Of a DNA stretch of 36,171 nucleotides, positions 8,161-15,462 are shown piece by piece; position 1 is the first letter of the stretch; each line of letters starts with the position of its first letter. A model generated the notes under the pieces. It saw only the letters and a program-made list of their open reading frames with translations, did not search any database and was not told where the DNA came from. Origin of the DNA: Acidimicrobiales bacterium (GTDB taxonomy: Bacteria > Actinomycetota > Acidimicrobiia > Acidimicrobiales > RAAP-2); NCBI GenBank assembly GCA_017883075.1, contig JADGOI010000012.1, positions 1 through 36,171 of the forward strand, read 5' to 3'. Position numbers and translations under genes: made by a program.

Positions 8161-8170
8161 TTGTACGCAA
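8161..8170. promoter_or_regulatory. GntR-type operator box 2 (TTGTACGCAA)
   Basis: Differs from box 1 at one base. It extends outward as an interrupted dyad of form CCCA-N2-TTG-N4-CAA-N2-TGGG (8156-8177). Its TTGTAC may serve as a -35 for the rightward operon, with GTATCT (8185-8190) 18 bp on as a weak -10. Confidence 0.6.
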
Positions 8171-8257
8171 TATGGGTAGGTTGGGTATCTCCGGAAGGCC
8201 CGGGGAGCCCGGCCCGTACTAGTTTGTCGGCACAGCTTCGTCGCCAGGGAGGACACA

Positions 8258-8815
8258 ATGACGTCGTCAGAAGATGGGTTTGAACTCGGGGGGATCAATC
8301 ACCTCGCCCTGGTGTGCAGCGATATGGAACGAACCGTCGAGTTCTATACCAACGTGCTGGGAATGCCATTGGTCAAGACGATCGAACTGCCGGCCGGGAT
8401 GGGACAGCACTTCTTCTTCGACTGTGGCGGGGGGGACTGCCTCGCTTTCTTCTGGTTTCCCGATGCCCCCGACGGGGTTCCCGGTGTGTCGGCGCCGGCC
8501 GCTCGTCCCGATCAGGGCAGTTTGACCAGCGCCATCGGATCGATGAACCACGTTGCCTTCGCGGTTCCACCCGAACAGATCGATGCCTATCGGGTTCGAC
8601 TGCTGGCCGCCGGGGTCGACTGCACCGAAGTGGCCAACCACGATGACAGCGAGTGGGGCATTTCCGACAAGATTCATCCCGGCGTCTTCGTCCGGTCGGT
8701 CTATTTTCAAGACCCCGACGGGATTCTCCTCGAGTTTGCTTGTTGGACCAAGACGTTGACCGAGGATGACGTGGTGCATGCACCCAAGCGGGGCGTCGAC
8801 CGGATCATGGTCTGA
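8258..8815 (+). CDS. VOC-superfamily (glyoxalase/dioxygenase fold) enzyme
   Basis: A 185-aa protein of two vicinal-oxygen-chelate beta-alpha-beta-beta-beta modules. Module 1 starts at INHLALVCSDMERTVEFYTNVLGM with His15; module 2 starts at MNHVAFAVP with His98 and ends in GILLEFACW with Glu159. These are the usual metal ligands; the fourth ligand position in module 1 (around CLAFFWF) is not an obvious Glu. Members include extradiol dioxygenases, epimerases and lyases, so the reaction is open. Start ATG 8258 follows GGGAGGA. It is the first gene of a rightward run, 4 nt before the next start, and is divergent to the GntR-controlled operon. Confidence 0.88.
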   Translation: MTSSEDGFELGGINHLALVCSDMERTVEFYTNVLGMPLVKTIELPAGMGQHFFFDCGGGDCLAFFWFPDAPDGVPGVSAPAARPDQGSLTSAIGSMNHVAFAVPPEQIDAYRVRLLAAGVDCTEVANHDDSEWGISDKIHPGVFVRSVYFQDPDGILLEFACWTKTLTEDDVVHAPKRGVDRIMV

Positions 8816-8819
8816 GGCG

Positions 8820-9470
8820 ATGGCTCCCCGATTGCGTCAGGTCCCCAAGGCCGAGGCGAAGGCGCCGATCGTCACCATGATGTACGACTTCCTCTTCGAA
8901 GGAAGGGATCCAGTGGCCGAGCCGGGAACCGCCACCGGATCGCCGGGTGACTGGTGGACGGTGTTCGCGCTGGTCCCCGATGTCCTCGAACATGCCGTGC
9001 AGGGTTTCGGTCTCTACCAGAGCCCCGATCGTCTGCTGGCCCCGAGACTACGGGAGCTGTCCCAGGCCCGTGCCGGCTGGGCGGCCGGAAGCCAGTTCGT
9101 GTACTCGCAACACTGCAAGTCCTTGCGCGCTCTGGGGGTCGGCGACGATGTCATTGCCGCCGTCCCGCACTGGACCGCGGCTCCCTGCTTCGACGATACC
9201 GAGCGATTGGTGTTGGCCTATACCGATTGCTTGGTGTTCGACAGAGGTCGGGTGCCCGATGGTCTGTTCGATGCCCTCCGGGGAAAGCTGAGTGATGAAG
9301 AGATTCTGGAGCTGACCTATATCGGGGCTCTCTACCTGCAACATGCGGTGATGTCGCGGGCCCTGCGGACCGAGTTCGACGACCGGCCCGAACCGATTGT
9401 GGAGGTGGCGGCGCCCGAGGGGTCCGAGGCCCGTGATGTGGGCAGCGATATCTCCATACCGAAACAGTGA
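8820..9470 (+). CDS. carboxymuconolactone-decarboxylase-like (AhpD-fold) protein
   Basis: A 216-aa all-helical protein resembling the carboxymuconolactone decarboxylase family. The family core is seen as LRELSQARAGWAAGSQFVYSQH, a DDTERLVLAYTD helix, and LSDEEILELTYIGALYLQHAVM. The active-site motif reads YSQHCK: the His is kept but the CxxC of AhpD peroxidase-type members is absent, so a thiol redox role is unlikely. ATG 8820 is 4 nt after the VOC stop, with only a weak ribosome site (GAGGCG), suggesting translational coupling. Pairing with a VOC protein is consistent with ring or lactone catabolism, but this is inference. Confidence 0.82.
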   Translation: MAPRLRQVPKAEAKAPIVTMMYDFLFEGRDPVAEPGTATGSPGDWWTVFALVPDVLEHAVQGFGLYQSPDRLLAPRLRELSQARAGWAAGSQFVYSQHCKSLRALGVGDDVIAAVPHWTAAPCFDDTERLVLAYTDCLVFDRGRVPDGLFDALRGKLSDEEILELTYIGALYLQHAVMSRALRTEFDDRPEPIVEVAAPEGSEARDVGSDISIPKQ

Positions 9471-9474
9471 AGCC

Positions 9475-10380
9475 ATGAAGGCGGTGGAGATCGTGGAGGT
9501 CGCTCCCCGAGACGGCCTCCAGGATGAGTCGATGGTGGTGCCCACCAAAGCCAAGATCGAACTCATTGAACGGGCGTTGGCAACCGGCGTCCGAAGGGTC
9601 GAGGCCGTGAGTTTCGTCCATCCGGAGCGGGTGCCGACCATGGCCGACGCCGAGGCGGTGATGGCCGGGGTGAAGCGTTGCCCGGGCACCCGCCTGGCCG
9701 GCCTTGTCCTCAACGAGCGCGGCCTCGACCGAGCACTGGCCTCCGCGGTGGACGAGGTCAACGTGGTGGTGTTGGTGACCGACGCCTTCAGCCGGCGGAA
9801 CCAGGGTATGACCACCGGCCAAGCCCTCACCATGTGGTCACAAGTGGCCGCCCGGGCCGCCGATGCCGGGGTGGCGGCCACTGTCACCTTGGGTGCGGCA
9901 TTCGGTTGTCCCTACGAGGGTGTCGTGGACCGCGCCTGGGTCGGCGAGGTGGCGGAGCGGGTGGCCGAGTCCGGGCCGTCGGAGATTGCCCTGGCCGACA
10001 CCATCGGTGCCGCGGTGCCCCACGAAGTGGATGCCCTGGTCCGAGAGGTCGGGTCCCGTTCGGGGTTGCCGGTCCGGGTCCACCTCCACAACAGCCGGAA
10101 TACCGGGTTTGCCAATGCCCTGGCTGCGGTGATGGCCGGCGCACACACCATCGATGCCAGCCTCGGTGGGATCGGCGGTTGCCCGTTCGCCCCCGGGGCG
10201 TCGGGGAATATCGCCACCGAGGACGTCGTCTATCTCCTCGAGCGCTCGGGTTTCGAAACCGGCCTCCAGCTCGGCGGGTTGATCGAGGCATCGCGATGGT
10301 TGGCCGGGGTGTTGGGTCGGGACCTGCCGGGCCAACTTGCCCGAACCGGCCCGTTCCCGTTGGCCCCGGCGGCGGCGTGA
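9475..10380 (+). CDS. hydroxymethylglutaryl-CoA lyase-like enzyme (HMGL family)
   Basis: A 301-aa TIM-barrel lyase. Family residues visible: EVAPRDGLQ with Arg12 and Asp13, VSFVHPERVP, the metal-binding HLHN (His203, His205), ADTIG (175-179), and the HMG-CoA lyase signature GGIGGCPFAPGASGN with catalytic Cys236. It cleaves HMG-CoA to acetyl-CoA and acetoacetate, or a related 3-hydroxy-3-methyl (or 3-hydroxy) acyl-CoA. The start is ATG 9475, 4 nt after the preceding stop; an upstream ATG at 9397 lies inside that gene. The neighbouring CoA-transferase could make the CoA ester substrate. No typical leucine-pathway genes (acyl-CoA dehydrogenase, carboxylase) are nearby, so another substrate is quite possible. 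Confidence 0.92.
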   Translation: MKAVEIVEVAPRDGLQDESMVVPTKAKIELIERALATGVRRVEAVSFVHPERVPTMADAEAVMAGVKRCPGTRLAGLVLNERGLDRALASAVDEVNVVVLVTDAFSRRNQGMTTGQALTMWSQVAARAADAGVAATVTLGAAFGCPYEGVVDRAWVGEVAERVAESGPSEIALADTIGAAVPHEVDALVREVGSRSGLPVRVHLHNSRNTGFANALAAVMAGAHTIDASLGGIGGCPFAPGASGNIATEDVVYLLERSGFETGLQLGGLIEASRWLAGVLGRDLPGQLARTGPFPLAPAAA

Positions 10381-11474
10381 ACGTGAGCGGCGATGGGATC
10401 CGCACGCCCGTCGACGTGACCCCGGAGTGGCTCACGTCGGTGCTGCGCGCCGCCGATGGGCTCGATCGTGCCGCTTCGGTGCGGGCGGTGTCGGTCGAAC
10501 CGGTGGGCACGGGTCAGATGGCCGATACGGTGCGCCTCACCCTCACCTTCGAACCACCCGGCGCGGGACCGGCTTCGCTGATCGCCAAGTTCGCCTCGGA
10601 AGACGCCACCAGCCGGTCCACCGGCCTCATGACCCGTGCCTACGAGATCGAGGTGTCCTTCTACGCCATGGTGGCCGATCTGATCGGGACCCGGATGCCG
10701 CTGGGCTACTACGGATGGCACGATCCCGAGACCGGTTGGTTCGTCCTCCTCCTTGAGGATGTGACCGAGAGCATCCAAGGCGAGCAGTTGGTGGGATGCG
10801 CTCCCGACGTGGCTGCCGCCGCGCTGGGCGAGATGGCGGCGTTGCACGGTCCGGTGTGGGAATCGGAGAAGTTCCAGTCGTGGCCCTGGCTCAACCGGTC
10901 TGGCCCCGGGTCGAATGAGTTCACCGTGGCCCTGGTGACGTCCCTGCTTCCCGGCTTCATCGACCGCTACGGTGACCAACTCGAGACCCCCCATGTGGCG
11001 CTGTGCGAGCGATTCATCGGCGTGCTGGGTGAATGGTTGGAGTCCATTCCCGGGCCACGAACCGTCACCCATGGTGATTTCCGCCTCGACAACCTGTTGT
11101 TCCGCCCGGGTGATCCGCGTCCTTGGGTGGTGGATTGGCAGACCGCGTCCTGGGGACTCGGAACGTCGGATGTCTCCTACTTCTTGGGCGGGAGTCTCAC
11201 CGTGGCCGATCGCCGAATCCATGAGCACGATCTGCTGATGACCTATCACCAGGAACTGGTGGGGCAGGGGGTGGACCAGTACCCTTTCGCCCGACTCGAA
11301 GACGACTACCGCCTGACCTGTTTCGGGGGACTCCTCATGGGGATTGGAGCCTCGATGCTGGTGAAGCGAACCGAACGCGGGGATGCCATGTTCGTAACCA
11401 ACGTCCAACGCCACGCCCAACAGGCCATCGACATCGATGCCGAGGCCATGCTCCCAGGGAGAACCCATGCCTGA
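10377..11474 (+). CDS. aminoglycoside-phosphotransferase-like (APH/EcKinase-type) kinase
   Basis: A 365-aa small-molecule kinase fold. Seen: an N-lobe with SLIAKFAS (likely ATP Lys), hinge-like FVLLLEDV, catalytic loop VTHGDFRLDNLLF with the HGDxxxxN motif (His-Gly-Asp and Asn), and VVDWQTASWGLGTSDVSYFL, where the DWQ aspartate binds metal. This family is widespread next to CoA-ester catabolism genes in actinobacteria and is not evidence of antibiotic resistance. Start GTG 10377 overlaps the HMGL stop as GTGA; a second GTG at 10383 is possible. The 3' end overlaps the next gene by 8 nt, so the pair is tightly coupled. Substrate unknown. Confidence 0.88.
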   Translation: MNVSGDGIRTPVDVTPEWLTSVLRAADGLDRAASVRAVSVEPVGTGQMADTVRLTLTFEPPGAGPASLIAKFASEDATSRSTGLMTRAYEIEVSFYAMVADLIGTRMPLGYYGWHDPETGWFVLLLEDVTESIQGEQLVGCAPDVAAAALGEMAALHGPVWESEKFQSWPWLNRSGPGSNEFTVALVTSLLPGFIDRYGDQLETPHVALCERFIGVLGEWLESIPGPRTVTHGDFRLDNLLFRPGDPRPWVVDWQTASWGLGTSDVSYFLGGSLTVADRRIHEHDLLMTYHQELVGQGVDQYPFARLEDDYRLTCFGGLLMGIGASMLVKRTERGDAMFVTNVQRHAQQAIDIDAEAMLPGRTHA

Positions 11475-12411
11475 ACGCCAACGCCACGCCGTCGATGCCA
11501 CCGACGAGCAACTTCACACCCCCGACACCCAGGCACTGTGGAACGAGTCGTACTACCTCGACTTCGTGTCCGAGGACGGTTCGGTGGGTGGCTATGCCCG
11601 CATCGGGTTGTACCCCAACCTGGGCGTCACCTGGTGGACCGCCATGGTGGTCGGCCCGGCCCGGCCGATGGTGGCTTCTGTCTCGTATGACCTGCCCCCG
11701 TCGGTCGGAACCGACGTGTCGATCGATGCGGATGGCCATTCGATCAGATGTGTAGCCGGTGATCCGCTTCAGCAGATGTCGTTGCGGGCCACCGCGCCGG
11801 CAGCCATCCACGACGATGCGGCGGCCGGCTATCACGGCGATGCCGGCCAACCCACCACGCTGGCCATGGATCTCACCTGGATGACCGATGGAACCCCGTA
11901 TCACTATGACGTCACCACCCGCTACGAAGTGCCGTGCCTGGTGGAGGGCGAACTGTCGGTCGGCGGCGAGCGGATCGTGGTGCGGGGGGAAGGTCAACGC
12001 GACCATTCGTGGGGCGTGCGTGATTGGTGGGCGTTCGGTTGGTGTTGGGCGGCGGTTCGTCTCGACGACGGCACCCGGCTGCACTTCGCCGACATCCGGA
12101 TGCCCGGGTTCCCGGTCGCCTTCGGCTACGTGCAGCCACCCGACGGTGCCGTGCTGCCGGTGGGGACATTGTCGGTATCCGAGGTGGCCGGAAGGGAGGG
12201 CATGCCGGTAAGTGGCTTCGCCGCCGTGGAGCCCGGGGGGATCGAGGTGGCCATTGAACCGCTGGCGTTCGGCCCGCTGCTGTTGACCGCCGATGATGGC
12301 CGCATCAGCCGGTTTCCCCGGGCCATGGCCCGCTTCACCGCCAAAGACGGGCGGACCGGGCGGGGATGGATCGAGTGGAACCAGCCCGGGCACGAGCCGG
12401 CTGGTCGGTAG
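11467..12411 (+). CDS. beta-rich protein resembling DUF7064/DUF7065
   Basis: A 314-aa cytosolic protein without signal or membrane segment. The N-terminal WNESYYLDFVSEDGSVGGYARIGLYPN pattern and a central GEGQRDHSWGVRDWW motif recall proteins annotated DUF7064/DUF7065, which are often encoded next to, or fused with, APH-type kinases; a CrtC/AttH-like beta-barrel relation is possible but I cannot confirm it. The start ATG 11467 has GGGAG upstream and overlaps the kinase stop in an 8-nt ATGCCTGA junction. The His/Trp-rich DHSWGVRDWW segment is a candidate active site. Function unknown; physical coupling suggests it works with the kinase. Confidence 0.72.
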   Translation: MPERQRHAVDATDEQLHTPDTQALWNESYYLDFVSEDGSVGGYARIGLYPNLGVTWWTAMVVGPARPMVASVSYDLPPSVGTDVSIDADGHSIRCVAGDPLQQMSLRATAPAAIHDDAAAGYHGDAGQPTTLAMDLTWMTDGTPYHYDVTTRYEVPCLVEGELSVGGERIVVRGEGQRDHSWGVRDWWAFGWCWAAVRLDDGTRLHFADIRMPGFPVAFGYVQPPDGAVLPVGTLSVSEVAGREGMPVSGFAAVEPGGIEVAIEPLAFGPLLLTADDGRISRFPRAMARFTAKDGRTGRGWIEWNQPGHEPAGR

Positions 12412-12421
12412 CGTCCATCAC

Positions 12422-12856
12422 ATGAGACTCGCCCTGATCCCGCCCACCGATCCCGGCGACTATCAGTTCGTCCACACCATCCGTACGCGGTTCTCCGAGA
12501 CGGATGCCATGGGCATCATCCATCACGCTGCCTATCTGCCCTATCTCGAGGAGGCCCGGGTGGAGTTCCTGCGCCACGCGGGCCATCCCTACGATGAGGT
12601 CCGGGCGGGTGGCACCGACTTTGCCGTGCTGGAAGTGTTCGTCCAATACCGGCAGCCTCTCAGATTCGACGATGTGGTCGACATCAATCTGATGGTGGGC
12701 AAGGTGCGCGGGACGACATTTCAGATCGGCTACCTCCTGGCCGTCGACGGGGTGGCCCGTGCCACCGCGGTCACGGTTCACGGGGCGGTTGATGCCACCG
12801 GGAAGGCCCGGCGACTGCCCGCCTGGATCGCCGGCCCCCAGTTCGCCGGGGCATGA
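12422..12856 (+). CDS. hotdog-fold acyl-CoA thioesterase (4HBT, YbgC/FadM type)
   Basis: A 144-aa single hotdog domain that hydrolyses acyl-CoA thioesters. The YbgC/4HBT active-site pattern is present: RFSETDAMGIIHHAAYLPYLEEARVEF cut by Asp28 and the HHxxY at 34-38, followed by FVQYRQPLRFDD. ATG 12422 is 10 nt after the preceding stop; it is the last gene of the rightward run, so it may release the final or dead-end acid from CoA. The TAGCGT seven nt before the start partly overlaps the previous stop and may be a weak internal promoter. Confidence 0.9.
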   Translation: MRLALIPPTDPGDYQFVHTIRTRFSETDAMGIIHHAAYLPYLEEARVEFLRHAGHPYDEVRAGGTDFAVLEVFVQYRQPLRFDDVVDINLMVGKVRGTTFQIGYLLAVDGVARATAVTVHGAVDATGKARRLPAWIAGPQFAGA

Positions 12857-12952
12857 GCAACAGGCAGAGCATCTCGTCGTGACCTCCTTCATGACCGCCC
12901 CGCGAGGTACAACCGGCACTGTGAGTAACTTTCGTCGGCCGTGCCGATATGT

Positions 12953-12958
12953 CACAAT
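12953..12958 (+). promoter_or_regulatory. -10-like CACAAT near the zinc-ribbon start
   Basis: CACAAT lies 9 nt before ATG 12968, with TTTCGT (12930-12935) at a 17-bp spacer. This would give an mRNA with almost no leader. The -35 is weak. Confidence 0.4.
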
Positions 12959-12967
12959 GTTGGCCTG

Positions 12968-13117
12968 ATGACCCTGGGCACCAGCCATTCTCCGATTATC
13001 CACCGTTGTGGGCAGTGCGGCGGCCTTGTGCATCCGAGCGACCGTTCCTCTCTCGCCGCCTGGTGCCGCCGTTGTGACCGCATCGTGAGCTCCACCGTCG
13101 ACGGAGGCGGTGAGTAG
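12968..13117 (+). CDS. mini zinc-ribbon protein (49 aa)
   Basis: A short ORF encoding two CxxC knuckles: C14-G-Q-C17 and C33-R-R-C36, with 15 residues between, the pattern of a structural zinc ribbon. The ends are Ser/Gly-rich. It overlaps the start of the following LLM gene by 8 nt, typical of co-translated genes, and a -10-like element lies 9 nt upstream. No domain name can be given. It could bind nucleic acid or a protein partner; this is inference. The main doubt is its size. Confidence 0.6.
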   Translation: MTLGTSHSPIIHRCGQCGGLVHPSDRSSLAAWCRRCDRIVSSTVDGGGE

Positions 13118-14078
13118 GCGGACCCACCGGGCGGACGAGGTTACGGTGGAGGGCGTGCAGATCTCCTATCGACTCCCTACTCACCGGGTGGAACTCGGCG
13201 ACGTGTTCTTGTCCCCCGGGGTCATCGGCGACTTGGCGTTGGCCGCGGAGGCGGTGGGATTCGGAGCGGTGTTCACCACTGATCACCCGTTTCCGGGCGA
13301 CACATGGTTGGCGCATGGAGGACACCACGCCCTCGATCCTTTGGTGGCGCTCTCGTTCGCTGCCGCGGCCACTTCGAGGATCCGACTGCACACCAACCTC
13401 TTCGTCCTCGCCTACCGGAACCCCTTCATGGCGGCCAAGGGTGTGGCCACCCTCGACGTGCTGAGCGGTGGCCGGGTCACCCTCGGGATCGGGAGCGGCT
13501 ACCTCGAAGAGGAGTTCACCGCGCTCGGCGCCTCGTTCGCCGATCGCAACGACAACACCGACGACGCCATCAAGGCCATGAAGGCGGCATGGACGGGGGA
13601 GAGCGTGACCTGGTCCGGCGCCTCCTTCGAGGCCACCGGCAATACGATGCTCCCCACGCCTCGCCAACTGCCGCATCCCCCCATCTGGATCGGGGGCAAC
13701 AGCCGTCGGGCCATCCGGCGGGCCGTCGAGTTGGCTGACGGTTGGTGCCCGTTCCCGAACCCCGCCGGTCTGGCCAAGTACACCAGGACCGCGGTACTGG
13801 TGACCCCATCCGACCTGGCCCGCGAACTGGAGTACGCCAGCGAGTACGCCGGGTCGATTGGACGGACCCAACCCCTCACGGTGGCATTCGCTGCGGATGT
13901 CCCCTCTAACTTCGGTGCTGGCGAAGGCGCCGATGACGCGGTGATCGGGTCCATCGAGCAGCTGGCCGGCATCGGGGTGAGTTGGGTGACGGTCGGCCTA
14001 CCGGGGGACACCCGCGACGAGCAGATTGCCTCCATCGACCGGTTCGGCAAGGTGATCTCCGCGGCAGCCACGCTTTAG
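13110..14078 (+). CDS. luciferase-like (LLM) F420-dependent oxidoreductase
   Basis: A 322-aa TIM-barrel flavin/F420 oxidoreductase. Family hallmarks: FGAVFTTDHPFPG, ALDPLVALSFAAAATSRIRL, RNPFMAAKGVATLDVLSGGRV, LGIGSGYLEEEF, and HPPIWIGGNSRRAIRRAVELADGW. The last segments match actinobacterial F420-dependent LLM enzymes rather than FMN luciferases, but the cofactor is inferred. Start GTG 13110 overlaps the zinc-ribbon gene by 8 nt; in-frame GTG codons at 13146 and 13155 are alternatives, the latter very close to GGAGGG. Substrate unknown. Confidence 0.9.
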   Translation: MSRRTHRADEVTVEGVQISYRLPTHRVELGDVFLSPGVIGDLALAAEAVGFGAVFTTDHPFPGDTWLAHGGHHALDPLVALSFAAAATSRIRLHTNLFVLAYRNPFMAAKGVATLDVLSGGRVTLGIGSGYLEEEFTALGASFADRNDNTDDAIKAMKAAWTGESVTWSGASFEATGNTMLPTPRQLPHPPIWIGGNSRRAIRRAVELADGWCPFPNPAGLAKYTRTAVLVTPSDLARELEYASEYAGSIGRTQPLTVAFAADVPSNFGAGEGADDAVIGSIEQLAGIGVSWVTVGLPGDTRDEQIASIDRFGKVISAAATL

Positions 14079-14232
14079 GTGACGCCGGGACCACCGCGGT
14101 GTTGGTGGGGATCGTTGTGGCGTTCGTGGTGGGGTCAGCGATTCCGGCAACGGCACGTATGCTGCCTTCGACGGCCAACCCCGACCGGGGGACGGCTCGC
14201 CGGGGTCGTCATCGAGTACGAGGAGACACACC

Positions 14233-14715
14233 ATGACCATTTCGGTTGGCGATCGCATTCCCGATGTGCAGGTGATGACGTTCGGAGCCGGTGGGCCCAC
14301 CCACGTGCAGACCGCCGATGTGCTGGGCACCGGCAAGGTGGTGCTCTTTGCCGTCCCCGGGGCGTTCACCCCGACGTGCTCGGACTACCACCTTCCCAGC
14401 TATCTGATCCGCTACGACGACTTGAAAGCCAAGGGTGTCGACTCCATCGTGTGCATCTCGGTGAACGACCCCTTCGTGATGGGCGCGTGGGGTGATGCCC
14501 AACAGGTGGGCGACAAGGTGGTGATGCTGGCCGACGGAAACGGCGAGTTCACCAAGGCCGTCGGCCTCGAAATGGACGGCAGCGGATTCGGTCTCGGTTC
14601 CCGCTCGCAGCGTTACGCCGCTGTCATCGAGGACGGCGTGGTCACCGCCTTGCAGGTCGAGCCGGGCGCGGGTCTTTCGGTGAGCGCCGCCGACGCCATC
14701 CTCGAGGTTCTGTAA
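14233..14715 (+). CDS. peroxiredoxin, Prx5/PrxII type
   Basis: A 160-aa thiol peroxidase reducing H2O2 and organic peroxides. The peroxidatic site PGAFTPTCS (residues 42-50) with Cys49 is canonical, with SVNDPFVMGAWG and GSRSQRYAAVIEDG typical of Prx5; a second Cys near residue 74 (IVCIS) could take part in resolution but is not in a known resolving position. ATG 14233 has GAGGAG 9 nt upstream. A leader of about 150 bp after the LLM gene holds a TATGCT (14158-14163) that could be its -10, so it may be expressed separately. The neighbouring redox enzymes suggest an oxidative or xenobiotic theme. Confidence 0.93.
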   Translation: MTISVGDRIPDVQVMTFGAGGPTHVQTADVLGTGKVVLFAVPGAFTPTCSDYHLPSYLIRYDDLKAKGVDSIVCISVNDPFVMGAWGDAQQVGDKVVMLADGNGEFTKAVGLEMDGSGFGLGSRSQRYAAVIEDGVVTALQVEPGAGLSVSAADAILEVL

Positions 14716-14756
14716 CTCGATCCATCGCGGGGAGGCGGGTGCCCGCCGATTCCCAC

Positions 14757-14762
14757 TACCGT
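14757..14762 (+). promoter_or_regulatory. -10-like TACCGT before the nitroreductase start
   Basis: TACCGT ends 7 nt before ATG 14770, the spacing expected for a leaderless transcript. No good -35 is seen. There is no ribosome site immediately before the ATG. Confidence 0.45.
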
Positions 14763-14769
14763 CGCGTCC

Positions 14770-15462
14770 ATGGAACTCAGCGCTGCACTGCGAACGACCG
14801 GGGCGGTACGGGAATTCGAATCGTCACCTGTATCCGACGAGGTGATCTTCCGAATTCTCGACACCGCGCGCTTTGCCCCCAACGGTGGGAACCGTCAGGC
14901 CTGGCGGGTGGTGGTGGTCAAGGATCCCACTATCCGCCGCACCCTCCGTGACATCTATCTACCCGGGTGGTACGAGTACCTGGCCCAGGTCAAGGCCGGC
15001 CTCACCCCGTGGGCGGCGGTCACCGACAACGACCGGGAACGCCAGGCCATCGCCGAGGCACCCGAGATCGCCACGGCAGCCGCGGCTGCCCCCGGCGGGT
15101 TCGCCGAGCATTTTGACGAGGTCCCGGCGATGTTGGTGCTGTTGGCCGATCTCACCCGTTTGGCCACCGTGGATCGGGACGCTGACCACTACACACTGGT
15201 CGGTGGGGCATCGGTGTACCCGTTCGCCTGGAGCATCCTGTTGGCGGCACGTGGTGAGGGGCTGGCCGGCGTCATGACCACCATGGTGGTGCGAGACGAG
15301 GCTTCGGTGAAAGCCGCGCTGGGCGTGCCTGATGAGGTGGTGGTGGCCGGGGTGCTGGCCCTCGGGCGTCCGGTACACCAACCGACCCGACTCCGACGAG
15401 AGCCGGTGGAGGCGTTCGCCAGCGTGGACCGGTTCGACGGCCCACGGTTTGAGCGGCCATGA
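14770..15462 (+). CDS. nitroreductase-family flavoprotein
   Basis: A 230-aa FMN-dependent NAD(P)H oxidoreductase fold. Visible: the N-terminal RTTGAVREFESSPVSDEVIFRILDTARFAPNGGNRQAWRV, where R-x-F and APxxGNxQ are FMN contacts, a mid-protein LVGGASVYPFAWSILLAARGEGLA, and the C-terminal LALGRPVHQPTR. The substrate is open: quinones, nitro compounds or saturating steps. The 3' end overlaps the next LLM gene by ATGA, so the two enzymes are probably made together. A -10-like TACCGT lies 7 nt before the ATG. Confidence 0.9.
   Translation: MELSAALRTTGAVREFESSPVSDEVIFRILDTARFAPNGGNRQAWRVVVVKDPTIRRTLRDIYLPGWYEYLAQVKAGLTPWAAVTDNDRERQAIAEAPEIATAAAAAPGGFAEHFDEVPAMLVLLADLTRLATVDRDADHYTLVGGASVYPFAWSILLAARGEGLAGVMTTMVVRDEASVKAALGVPDEVVVAGVLALGRPVHQPTRLRREPVEAFASVDRFDGPRFERP

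Noticed and set aside
7228-8283. Plus-strand ORF of 351 codons opposite the CoA-transferase
   Set aside because: Antisense shadow that also runs through the divergent promoter region.
10377-11474. Aminoglycoside resistance gene
   Set aside because: The fold is APH-like, but the catabolic operon context and the ecdysteroid-kinase-like family argue against an antibiotic substrate.
10230-11501. Minus-strand ORF of 423 codons opposite the APH kinase
   Set aside because: Kinase catalytic motifs are on the plus strand; the antisense product is unrecognisable.
14079-14232. Hydrophobic translation (AVLVGIVVAFVVG) in the gap before the peroxiredoxin gene
   Set aside because: No start codon with ribosome site in that frame; the open frame is continuous only with an out-of-frame shadow of the LLM gene.
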